This document shows positions 1 to 6,492 of a stretch of 7,407 nucleotides of DNA, piece after piece. The translations under genes were made by a program, and so were the position numbers. Within the stretch, counting starts at the first letter, position 1. Each line of letters begins with the position of its first letter. The notes below the pieces were generated by a model. That model did no database searches. It was not told the DNA's origin and saw only the letters and a program-made list of their open reading frames with translations. Source of the DNA: Actinomycetes bacterium (GTDB lineage Bacteria > Actinomycetota > Acidimicrobiia > Acidimicrobiales > RAAP-2); assembly GCA_021807965.1 (NCBI GenBank), contig JAKBCI010000079.1:1-7407 (forward strand). The letters run 5' to 3'.

Positions 1-10
1 GAGGAACTTC

Positions 11-1042
11 ATGGTAGATAGTCGATTCTCAGTGCTCGGTCGCGACATGGCCGTCGACCTGGGCACCGCGAACACGCTGGTGTACGTCCGCGGCCGCGGC
101 ATCATCCTCAACGAGCCGTCGGTGGTCGCCGTCGACGTGAAGGACGGCAAGCCGCTGGCCGTGGGCGCCGAGGCGAAGCGGATGATCGGCCGCACGCCGA
201 GCAATATCCAGGCGATTCGACCCTTGAAGGACGGCGTCATCGCCGACTTCGAGATCTGCGAGAAGATGCTGCGCTACTTCATCCACCGCGTGCACCAGCG
301 GCGCTTTGCGAAGCCGCGGATGGTGATCTGTGTCCCGTCGGGCATCACCGGCGTCGAACAGCGTGCGGTTATGGAAGCTGCCGAATTCGCCGGTGCTCGC
401 AAGGCCTACATCATCGAGGAACCGATGGCGGCGGCGATCGGCGCGGGCCTGCCGATTCACGAACCCAGCGGCAACATGGTCGTTGACATCGGTGGGGGCA
501 CCACCGAAGTTGCGGTCATCTCGCTCGGCGGCATCGTGACGAGCCAGTCGATTCGCGTCGGTGGTGACGAGCTCGATGAGGCACTGGTGGCCTTCGTGAA
601 AAAGGAATTCCAACTCGCGCTCGGTGAGCGGACCGCCGAAGAGATCAAGATTCAGTTGGGCTCGGCGTATCCCCTCGAGCAAGAGCTGCGAGCGGAGATC
701 CGTGGTCGCGACCTGGTGACCGGACTGCCCAAGACGGTCGTGATTACGACCGAGCAGATCCGCCAGGCCATGGAGGAACCGGTGCAGGCCATCGTGGACG
801 CCGTCAAGGTGACGCTGGATCGAACCCCGCCCGAGCTCTCATCGGACCTGATGGAACAGGGTATCGTGTTGACGGGGGGTGGAGCGCTCCTCAACGGGAT
901 CGCGCAGCGTCTGGAGGTGGAGACGAACATGCCGATCATTGTGGCGAACGATCCTTTGAACTGCGTGGCCCTCGGCAGCGGGCTGTGTCTCGAAGAGCTC
1001 GAGACCTTCTCGCGTATGTTGAAGTCCAGCCCGTCTCGTTAA
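11..1042 (+). CDS. mreB: Rod shape-determining protein MreB
   Basis: Bacterial actin homologue (343 aa, a usual MreB length). It polymerises with ATP on the inner face of the membrane and guides the elongation machinery. The actin-fold nucleotide motifs are all visible: phosphate-1 DLGTANT at residues 16-22, the IEEP segment at 135-138 carrying the expected catalytic Glu, phosphate-2 DIGGGTTE at 159-166, and the adenosine motif VLTGGGALLNG at 286-296. The ATG is preceded by GAGG at positions 1-4 with a 6-nt spacer, which supports this start; the promoter lies outside the window. It is the first gene of the cluster visible here, and mreC starts 3 nt after its stop. No truncation or missing motif was seen. 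The close paralogue Mbl is the only realistic alternative, but the mreC-mreD-mrdA neighbourhood favours MreB. Confidence 0.97.
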   Translation: MVDSRFSVLGRDMAVDLGTANTLVYVRGRGIILNEPSVVAVDVKDGKPLAVGAEAKRMIGRTPSNIQAIRPLKDGVIADFEICEKMLRYFIHRVHQRRFAKPRMVICVPSGITGVEQRAVMEAAEFAGARKAYIIEEPMAAAIGAGLPIHEPSGNMVVDIGGGTTEVAVISLGGIVTSQSIRVGGDELDEALVAFVKKEFQLALGERTAEEIKIQLGSAYPLEQELRAEIRGRDLVTGLPKTVVITTEQIRQAMEEPVQAIVDAVKVTLDRTPPELSSDLMEQGIVLTGGGALLNGIAQRLEVETNMPIIVANDPLNCVALGSGLCLEELETFSRMLKSSPSR

Positions 1043-1045
1043 CGC

Positions 1046-1864
1046 GTGGTCAGCGACCGTTCAAGGCGGCGGGCGTGGACGCTCGGGGTGGGTACGCTCG
1101 TCGTGGTCACGGCGCTCTACCTCACCGTCGGCGTGGTTTCGGGATTGCGTAGCGTCGCCAATCTCGTCGTGGCGCCGTTCAGCTGGACGATTGACGCGGT
1201 TGCGCGTCCGATTGGTCACCTCTTTGCGGGTGCCATCAACTACAGCGACGTCGTCGCGCAGAATGAGCGATTGCGCTACGAATTGGGCCGCGCCGAACTG
1301 CAGGTCAGTGAGTCCTGGGCCATGCAGCGCCAGCTGACCCAGCTGACCACGGAACTGCACGTTCCCTTCGTCGGCTCACTGACCACCGTGGCCGCTCAGG
1401 TCGTGAGCTTTTCGCCGACGAACTTCGCGGCGACCTTCGATATCTCCAAGGGACGCGACAGCGGCGTACTGGACGGCATGCCGGTGGTCGCCAACGGCGG
1501 ACTCGTTGGCACCGTCATCTCAACGACGCCGCGCGGTGCGACCGTGCGAATGATCACCGACGTGTCATCCTCGGTTGGGGTGACCTACGGCAACGGCCAT
1601 CAATCGATGGTGATCAGCGGCGGTGGCGTCAACAACGGGCTCTCCTCGACGGCGGTAGACCTCACGTCGGCTCTACCGGTGGGTACGGTCTTAACGACCA
1701 ATGGCCTTGCCGGCGGTCTGTTTCCGCCCGGACTTCCCGTTGCCCGCGTGTCGCGCGTGGCGCTGACGCCCGGTTCGACGACCTACAACGTGACGGTGGT
1801 GCCGACCGCCGATCTTCACCACCTGTTCTACGTCGACGTCGTGCTGTGGGAGCCCTCTACGTGA
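1046..1864 (+). CDS. mreC: Rod shape-determining protein MreC
   Basis: Bitopic membrane protein (272 aa) that links cytoplasmic MreB to extracytoplasmic PBP2 and activates it. A basic N-terminus (RSRRR, residues 5-9) is followed by one transmembrane helix at about 11-33, a helical, probably coiled-coil stretch at about 66-105, and then the beta-rich MreC domain. That domain shows the typical GRDSGVLDGMPVV segment (136-148) followed by GGLVGTV (151-157), and the later LTTNGLAGGLFPPGLPVARV segment (216-235). The GTG start lies 3 nt after the mreB stop and has no clear Shine-Dalgarno sequence, so translation probably depends on ribosomes arriving from mreB. Starting further downstream would remove the basic cytoplasmic tail and part of the helix. 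The stop overlaps the mreD start in GTGA. Confidence 0.95.
   Translation: MVSDRSRRRAWTLGVGTLVVVTALYLTVGVVSGLRSVANLVVAPFSWTIDAVARPIGHLFAGAINYSDVVAQNERLRYELGRAELQVSESWAMQRQLTQLTTELHVPFVGSLTTVAAQVVSFSPTNFAATFDISKGRDSGVLDGMPVVANGGLVGTVISTTPRGATVRMITDVSSSVGVTYGNGHQSMVISGGGVNNGLSSTAVDLTSALPVGTVLTTNGLAGGLFPPGLPVARVSRVALTPGSTTYNVTVVPTADLHHLFYVDVVLWEPST
1848..1852 (+). promoter_or_regulatory. Ribosome binding site fixing the mreD start
   Basis: GGGAG lies inside the last codons of mreC, 8 nt before the GTG at 1861. The same 8-nt spacing is seen before mrdA and rne. It favours 1861 over the in-frame GTG at 1846, which overlaps this site, and over the ATG at 1873. Confidence 0.65.
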
Positions 1865-2370
1865 CGCGATCGATGGTGCCGGTTGCCTTCGTGACGCTCG
1901 CCGTGGTTGGCTTTCAGCTCGCCGTGCTCTCGACGTTACGCATCGACGGCGTCGTGGTGATGCTCGTGTGGCTCTGGCCCTTCGTCGTCGGGCTGACGGG
2001 GTTGACCGGTCTCGCGATATGGAGCGCGGTGTTGTCGGGACTGTTCTTCGATACGCACAGCGCGGCACCCTTTGGGCTGACGATCGTGGTCGCGCTGGCG
2101 CTGGCGTACGTGGCGTCGCGACTTGGACGTGAGGGTGTAGGCGATCTCGACTCGGCGGCGTGGTGGGTGACGCCGGCACTGGCCGCGCTCGCCGGGCTGC
2201 TTGCGCCGGCGATCTACGTCATACTGGGCTACGTCGAACTCAACTTCGGCCTGTGGCGGGGCAGCGTGCTCGCGAGCATGGAAGTCAACGCGGTCGCGTT
2301 CTTCATTCTCGCGCGTCCGTGCGCGCGCGTCGCGCGGCGATTGGGGCGCCTCGAGGGGCGAAGGCGGTGA
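1861..2370 (+). CDS. mreD: Rod shape-determining protein MreD
   Basis: Polytopic membrane protein of the elongasome (169 aa from the GTG chosen here, a normal MreD length). Roughly five or six hydrophobic segments are visible, near residues 5-23, 28-47, 48-65, 70-86, 101-124 and 135-152. GLFFDTHSAAPFGLT (60-74) fits the conserved loop of the family, which has a G-x-x-x-D and then a Gly. The C-terminus (from about 152) is strongly basic and probably cytoplasmic. MreD sequences are poorly conserved, so the call rests on topology, size and position between mreC and mrdA. Both junctions are 4-nt GTGA overlaps, which implies translational coupling. In-frame starts at 1846 (GTG) and 1873 (ATG) are possible but less well supported. 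Confidence 0.9.
   Translation: MTRSMVPVAFVTLAVVGFQLAVLSTLRIDGVVVMLVWLWPFVVGLTGLTGLAIWSAVLSGLFFDTHSAAPFGLTIVVALALAYVASRLGREGVGDLDSAAWWVTPALAALAGLLAPAIYVILGYVELNFGLWRGSVLASMEVNAVAFFILARPCARVARRLGRLEGRRR
2353..2358 (+). promoter_or_regulatory. Ribosome binding site fixing the mrdA start
   Basis: GAGGGG lies at the end of mreD, 8 nt before the GTG at 2367. It shows that the open frame reaching back to 2160 is not all coding: the 69 residues upstream of 2367 are an out-of-frame reading of mreD. Confidence 0.7.
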
Positions 2371-4550
2371 AGCGCTCGTGGCGTGAACGACCGACGGGGT
2401 CGCTGTTCTCTCGGCTCTGGCGACCGTGGGAGACACTCAACCCCTTGCGGCGACGGGGACGCTCGATCAACGCCCGCAGAACCGTGGGCATCCGAGATCT
2501 GGTCGCGTCACCCGACGAGATCGAGGTGCGTCCCGAGCGTCGGTGGCGCATCATCGGCGGGTTCTTCATCCTGCTGTTGCTGTTGCTGATCTATCGGCTC
2601 TTCACGCTGCAAATTCTCGACTACCGCACGGCCGTGGCCACGGTGGACGCCAACTCGCTTCGCGTCAGCACGATCCCCGCCGCGCGGGGGTTGATCCTCG
2701 ATCGATACGGCCGTCCGCTGGTAACCAACACGATGACGACGGAGATTCAGCTGTCACGAGCCGAAGCGGCCCTCGACCCGGCGATCAAGGGCACGTTGTC
2801 GGCGCTCACTGGGGTCAGTGTCACGTCGATCAACGCGGCGCTCAACAACGTGCAGTACAACCCCTACCAGCCGGCCCCGATCATGATGAACGCGCCGAGC
2901 GACATCGTGCAGTTCATCAAGCTCCACCCGAGTGAATTTCCCGGAGTGACGATCCTGAACGTCGCGCGTCGGTCGTACCCTAACGGGGGCACCGTTGGTT
3001 CCCAGGTCCTGGGCTACGTGGGCCCGATCACCGGGGCCGAGATCGCGGCCCACCCCAATCAGGGCTACCAAACGGACTCCCAGATCGGCAAGACCGGCAT
3101 TGAGGCCTTCTACGAGCAGTACCTCCGGGGCCACGACGGCACCCAGACGCTCGAGGTGAATGCCTTCGGCAACATCCTCGGCGTGGCGAAGACCACGCCA
3201 CCGACGAGCGGCGACACGGTGGTCCTCAACATTGATGAAGGGCTGCAGCACGCTCTGGATGGCTATCTCGCCCAACAGGTGCTCACCGATCGCAAGACCT
3301 ACGACCCCGTGTCGCACCGCTATCCCCAGGCGGTGAACGGTGCTGCAGTTGTCCTGGATCCCAATACCGGAGCGGTGCTCGCGATGTCGAGCTACCCGTC
3401 CTACAACCTCAACTCCTTCGTCAACGGCCTGTCCCAGACGACCTTCGACAGTTTGATGAAAGTCGGCGCGTTCAACAACTACGCCATTCAGGGTCTCTAC
3501 ACCCCCGGTAGCACGTTCAAGCTCGTCACCGCTACCGCCATGATGCAAACCGGCATCTTTTCGCCCAACACCTTGGTGAATGACACGGGCGTCTACGTTG
3601 TGCCGGGTTGCCTGCAGGGTGGCCACGGCTGCGTGTTCCACGACGCTGAAACGTTCGGCAACGGACTGGTGAATCTGCCGCTCGCGATCACGGTCTCATC
3701 GGACTACTACTTCTACAACCTCGGCTACCTCTTTTGGATTCATCAGAGCCAGTACGGCCAGACGCCAATTCAAAAAGTTGGGCACGAATACGGTCTTGAC
3801 CAGTACACGAACGTTGACTTGCCCAACGAAGTCGTTGGTCGGATCGATTCGCCTGAGGTCCGCAAGCAACTCCACGCACTGGCGCCGAAGGCGTTCCCAA
3901 CCGTCGCGTGGTACACCGGCGACAATATCGAGATGGCCTTTGGACAGGGAGCGACGGCCATCACGCCGCTGGCGCTCGCCGACGCGTACGCCACGTTCGC
4001 CAACGGCGGAACACGCTACGCCCCCGAGGTAGCTGCCGCCATCGTGAGTCCGACGGGCAAGTTGATCGATCGGTACCAACCGCGGGTGTTGGGTCACGTC
4101 GACCTACCACCGTCGGTTCGTGCGCCGATCCTGCAGGGTTTCTACGGCGCGATCAATAATCCGCGGGGGACGGCCTATTACCCCTTCCACAAGATCGCCA
4201 CGTTCTCGCTCAGCCAGTTTCCACTCGGCGGTAAGACCGGTACGGCTTCGAACGCGCCGGGCATGGAGCCGAACTCGCTGTTCGTGGGCTTCGGGCCGAT
4301 CAACCGCCCGAAGTACGTCGTGGTGTGCGTCATCGGGGAAGGTGGCTACGGCGCCAACGCCGCCGCGCCGGTGGTGGCAGAAGCCTTCAACTATTTGGTC
4401 GCTCACCCCATTCGGCCGCTCTCGTTGAAGCCGAAGTTGACGCTGCCGACGACGACTACGTCGACGATTGCCCGTGTGGGATCGACGACAACTTCTAGCA
4501 CGACCGTACCCGGTACCCCCACGACGAGCGTCTCGGGGGCAAAGGGATAG
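2367..4550 (+). CDS. mrdA: Penicillin-binding protein 2, elongation-specific transpeptidase
   Basis: Class B penicillin-binding protein (727 aa) that cross-links peptidoglycan during lateral growth. An Arg-rich cytoplasmic tail of about 58 residues precedes one transmembrane helix (about 61-82, with a run of six Leu). The dimerisation domain has the RGLILDRYGRPL signature (107-118). The transpeptidase domain has all three active-site motifs: STFK (382-385, nucleophile Ser382), SSD (444-446) and KTG (623-625, within GGKTGTA). The loop between the first two motifs carries C415, H420, C422 and H425. The last 40 residues or so are rich in Thr and Ser and look disordered. The GTG start overlaps the mreD stop. 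The mre neighbourhood argues for PBP2 rather than the division enzyme FtsI. No rodA follows, although that is its common partner gene. Confidence 0.95.
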   Translation: MKRSWRERPTGSLFSRLWRPWETLNPLRRRGRSINARRTVGIRDLVASPDEIEVRPERRWRIIGGFFILLLLLLIYRLFTLQILDYRTAVATVDANSLRVSTIPAARGLILDRYGRPLVTNTMTTEIQLSRAEAALDPAIKGTLSALTGVSVTSINAALNNVQYNPYQPAPIMMNAPSDIVQFIKLHPSEFPGVTILNVARRSYPNGGTVGSQVLGYVGPITGAEIAAHPNQGYQTDSQIGKTGIEAFYEQYLRGHDGTQTLEVNAFGNILGVAKTTPPTSGDTVVLNIDEGLQHALDGYLAQQVLTDRKTYDPVSHRYPQAVNGAAVVLDPNTGAVLAMSSYPSYNLNSFVNGLSQTTFDSLMKVGAFNNYAIQGLYTPGSTFKLVTATAMMQTGIFSPNTLVNDTGVYVVPGCLQGGHGCVFHDAETFGNGLVNLPLAITVSSDYYFYNLGYLFWIHQSQYGQTPIQKVGHEYGLDQYTNVDLPNEVVGRIDSPEVRKQLHALAPKAFPTVAWYTGDNIEMAFGQGATAITPLALADAYATFANGGTRYAPEVAAAIVSPTGKLIDRYQPRVLGHVDLPPSVRAPILQGFYGAINNPRGTAYYPFHKIATFSLSQFPLGGKTGTASNAPGMEPNSLFVGFGPINRPKYVVVCVIGEGGYGANAAAPVVAEAFNYLVAHPIRPLSLKPKLTLPTTTTSTIARVGSTTTSSTTVPGTPTTSVSGAKG

Positions 4551-4594
4551 CGGATCGCGCAGTTCTACGGTGTAGCCTGGTGCCGTGGGGCGCA

Positions 4595-4613
4595 ACTGTG
4601 CAGGGTGCACGGT
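4595..4613 (+). repeat. Short inverted repeat with GGG loop
   Basis: The core is GTGCA-GGG-TGCAC (4598-4610). Flanking bases extend it to an 8-bp stem with one G-T pair (ACTGTGCA at 4595-4602 against TGCACGGT at 4606-4613). No T-run follows, so it is not a typical intrinsic terminator. It could be an RNA hairpin or a dyad for a DNA-binding protein; the sequence does not decide. Confidence 0.45.
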
Positions 4614-4629
4614 ACGCGTGAAGACGTAG

Positions 4630-4665
4630 TGTTCGCGACAAAACCAGTGGTCGCGAGCAAGTTTT
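4630..4665 (+). terminator. Candidate intrinsic terminator or attenuator between mrdA and rne
   Basis: TCGCGAC (4633-4639) pairs perfectly with GTCGCGA (4650-4656). A G-T pair and two further pairs extend the stem to 10 bp (4630-4639 with 4650-4659) around a 10-nt loop. AGTTTT follows at 4660-4665, so the shape is that of an intrinsic terminator with a short T-run. The loop bases AAAAC (4640-4644) are also complementary to GTTTT (4661-4665), which allows a competing fold. A purine-rich GAGGG, the possible ribosome binding site of the small ORF at 4675, follows directly. Either it ends the mre transcript or it controls read-through into rne. Confidence 0.5.
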
Positions 4666-4674
4666 GAGGGCGAC

Positions 4675-4902
4675 GTGATCCAATCCAGTTCAGTGGCGTT
4701 GGTTGGGCTTTCGCTCCTCGCGTACGTGGCGATAGGCATCGTCGCGTGCTCCCTCAGCCCCGATACCGCTGCGGCTACCCCGCGCGGATCCCGACGTCCC
4801 GATCGCTGGCGCGAGCGGGCCAACCAGAACGCAAGGAGTGTCCGTCGTGAGCGACGAGAACAGCAATCCCGTAACATCCCCAACCGGTCCCCGAATCGGT
4901 GA
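4675..4902 (+). CDS. Possible small membrane protein upstream of and overlapping rne
   Basis: Hypothetical ORF of 75 codons that I do not recognise as a known family. It has a GTG start with GAGGG at 4666-4670 (4-nt spacer). Residues 7-26 form one clear hydrophobic helix and the remainder is hydrophilic and very rich in Arg, which predicts a membrane anchor with a basic tail. IVAC at residues 22-25 resembles a lipobox, but the N-terminus (MIQSSS) has no positive charge, so a lipoprotein is less likely. The last 56 nt overlap the start of rne in another frame. In its favour are a ribosome binding site and the only open frame filling this gap. Against it are its length and the Arg bias that arises by chance in GC-rich DNA. 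It may be a spurious ORF in an rne leader. Confidence 0.4.
   Translation: MIQSSSVALVGLSLLAYVAIGIVACSLSPDTAAATPRGSRRPDRWRERANQNARSVRRERREQQSRNIPNRSPNR
4833..4838 (+). promoter_or_regulatory. Ribosome binding site fixing the rne start
   Basis: A near-consensus AAGGAG lies 8 nt before the GTG at 4847. The in-frame GTG at 4838 overlaps this site and has no site of its own, so 4847 is preferred. Confidence 0.75.
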
Positions 4903-6460
4903 TGTTCGCCCAGCGCCCCAAATAGGCGACACTCGTCCGGGCGCGCCATCCAGTTCGGCGAGCGCCTCGTCGCCGAGCGCGACCGCCAATGGTGGTTCGA
5001 GTGGCGGTTCGCGCCGCCGCCGCGGCGGTCGCGGACGGGGTGGACAGGGTGGACAGGGCTCATCGGGGAACCGGCCCGCGCCGGTGCGCGGATCGGACGC
5101 ACCCGTCGAGGCGTCCGCGCCTGAAGCCAGTGAGTCCAGCGCGGGACGGGCCCGGGGACGCCGCCGCCGCGGTGGCGAGCGGCACACGCGAGCGCAGGGT
5201 CGTTATCTCATGTGCGTGCACACGACGAGCGAGGCGACCCACATCGCGACCCTGGAGGGGCGTTCGATGGTTGAGTACACGGTCGCCAAGTCGGCCGACG
5301 AGACGAACCAGATTGACGGCAACATCTACGTGGGTCGGATTCAGAACGTCTTGCCCGGCATGGAGCTGGCCTTTGTGGATATCGGCATCCCGAAGAACGC
5401 CGTGCTCTACCGGGGCGACGTCACCTTCGACGACGACGACGTAGAGGGTGCCGCGTCCAATGGCAAACGAATTGAGGAGATGATCAGGGCGGGCCAGACC
5501 GTCGTCTGCCAGGTGACCAAGAATGCCATCGGCGCCAAGGGCGCGCGCTTGACCCAAGAAGTCTCCCTGCCGGGACGATTTGCCGTGCTCGTGCCGAACT
5601 CGTCCACGGTTGGCATCTCCAAACGCTTGCCCGACGGCGAACGCCGGCGGCTGCGCAAGATTATCGATGACGTCAAGCCCGACCGACACGGCGTGATCAT
5701 CCGCACGGCCGCGGAGGGTGTCTCGGCCGATGATCTCGCTCGTGATGTCGCATCATTGGCTGAGAAGTGGGCCGCTATCGAAGCCGAAGTCGCCAAGTCG
5801 AATCAGCCGCGCCTGATCTACCGGGACCTCGACCTCGCGGTGCGCGTCTTGCGTGAAGAGCTGAATGATGACTATCGAGGTGTGCTCATCGACGATCGCG
5901 ACCTCTTTGAGAAGGTGCGCGAGTACGTTCTGGCGGTTAACCCCGAGTTGGCTGACCGAATCGAGTACTACGACCGATCCAGTGAGGATCTGCCACTGTT
6001 CGAGCGCTACTTCGTGCACGAACAGCTGCACCGGGCGCTCGATCGCAAGGTCTTCCTGCCATCGGGCGGGTCGTTGATCATCGAGCGCACCGAAGCGCTC
6101 ACCGTCGTTGACGTCAATACCGGTAAAAACGTCGGTAAGACGAACCTCGAAGAAACGGTGTTCCGCAATAATCTCGAGGCCGCAGAGGAAGTGGCGCGCC
6201 AGCTGCGACTTCGTGACATTGGCGGGATCATCGTCATTGACTTCATCGATATGGAGTCCAAGGCGAACCGTGACGCGGTAGCGTCAGCGCTTCGTCAGGC
6301 GCTGTCGCGCGACAAGACCCGCACTCAGGTGTTCGATATCTCCGAGCTCGGTCTGGTCGAGATGACGCGCAAACGGGTGAACGAGGGCCTGTTGGAGTCG
6401 GTCTCGTCGATCTGCACCGTCTGCGACGGGCGCGGGTTCGTGCTGTCAACGGGGCTCTAG
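4847..6460 (+). CDS. rne: Ribonuclease E/G family endoribonuclease
   Basis: Endoribonuclease (537 aa) that cleaves single-stranded AU-rich RNA in mRNA decay and rRNA/tRNA processing. Residues 1-117 are a low-complexity extension rich in Ser, Gly, Pro and Arg, with RG boxes at about 55-66 and 101-110. The catalytic core follows: an S1 domain from about 155 (GNIYVGRIQNVLPGMELAFVD), the 5'-monophosphate sensor residues R286-T287 (IIRTA), the metal-binding VVDVNTGK (D422, N424) and IVIDFID (D465), and the zinc-link CTVC (C523, C526). These match the essential residues of E. coli RNase E (R169, T170, D303, N305, D346, C404, C407). The protein ends 11 residues after C526, so the small domain normally found downstream is missing. 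With an N-terminal extension and no C-terminal scaffold it could be named rne or rng; rne is used here provisionally. Confidence 0.93.
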   Translation: MSDENSNPVTSPTGPRIGDVRPAPQIGDTRPGAPSSSASASSPSATANGGSSGGSRRRRGGRGRGGQGGQGSSGNRPAPVRGSDAPVEASAPEASESSAGRARGRRRRGGERHTRAQGRYLMCVHTTSEATHIATLEGRSMVEYTVAKSADETNQIDGNIYVGRIQNVLPGMELAFVDIGIPKNAVLYRGDVTFDDDDVEGAASNGKRIEEMIRAGQTVVCQVTKNAIGAKGARLTQEVSLPGRFAVLVPNSSTVGISKRLPDGERRRLRKIIDDVKPDRHGVIIRTAAEGVSADDLARDVASLAEKWAAIEAEVAKSNQPRLIYRDLDLAVRVLREELNDDYRGVLIDDRDLFEKVREYVLAVNPELADRIEYYDRSSEDLPLFERYFVHEQLHRALDRKVFLPSGGSLIIERTEALTVVDVNTGKNVGKTNLEETVFRNNLEAAEEVARQLRLRDIGGIIVIDFIDMESKANRDAVASALRQALSRDKTRTQVFDISELGLVEMTRKRVNEGLLESVSSICTVCDGRGFVLSTGL

Positions 6461-6477
6461 GCCTGGTCGGCATCGGC

Positions 6478-6483
6478 TAGTAT
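6478..6483 (+). promoter_or_regulatory. Candidate -10 element for rplU-rpmA
   Basis: TAGTAT lies in the 32-nt gap between rne and rplU and fits the actinobacterial TAnnnT -10 pattern. The rplU ATG is 9 nt downstream, so transcription would begin within about 0-3 nt of the start codon, giving a leaderless or nearly leaderless mRNA. No good -35 box is seen at 16-18 nt upstream. GGAAA at 6484-6488 could instead be a weak ribosome binding site on a read-through transcript. Confidence 0.5.
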
Positions 6484-6492
6484 GGAAACCCT

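Larger units (their letters stand above)
4551..4674 (+). other. Intergenic region after mrdA: possible 3' end of the mre operon and rne leader
   Basis: This is the first part of the 296-nt gap between mrdA and rne. It holds two inverted repeats (listed separately) and no recognisable RNA gene. Two hexamers fit a loose actinobacterial -10 (TAnnnT): TAGCCT at 4573-4578 and TAGTGT at 4627-4632. Neither has a convincing -35 box, so I do not call a promoter. If transcription starts near 4585, the rne leader would be about 260 nt long. Confidence 0.4.

Noticed and set aside
29..682. 217-codon open frame on the minus strand inside mreB
   Set aside because: It is fully antisense to conserved MreB motifs, and its Asp/Arg/His-rich composition is a shadow of the real gene.
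2160..2366. N-terminal extension of mrdA back to a start at 2160
   Set aside because: This part overlaps mreD in another frame. The GTG at 2367 has a ribosome binding site at 8 nt and the GTGA overlap typical of this operon.
2754..3641. 295-codon open frame on the minus strand inside mrdA
   Set aside because: It lies wholly opposite the PBP2 catalytic domain. Its His/Val/Arg-rich translation resembles no family I know and is explained by codon bias on the other strand.
4573..4578. TAGCCT as a -10 element for an rne transcript
   Set aside because: It fits TAnnnT only loosely, has no -35 partner, and lies upstream of the terminator-like hairpin. It is too weak to call.
5017..5028. 12-bp palindrome CCGCCGCGGCGG in the start of rne
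   Set aside because: It falls in an Arg/Gly-codon-rich stretch, where GC-rich palindromes arise from composition alone.
4104..5102. 332-codon open frame on the minus strand across the mrdA end, the gap and the rne start
   Set aside because: It is antisense to two well-supported genes, and its translation is Arg/Pro-rich low complexity typical of the shadow frames of GC-rich genes. It has no recognisable domain.
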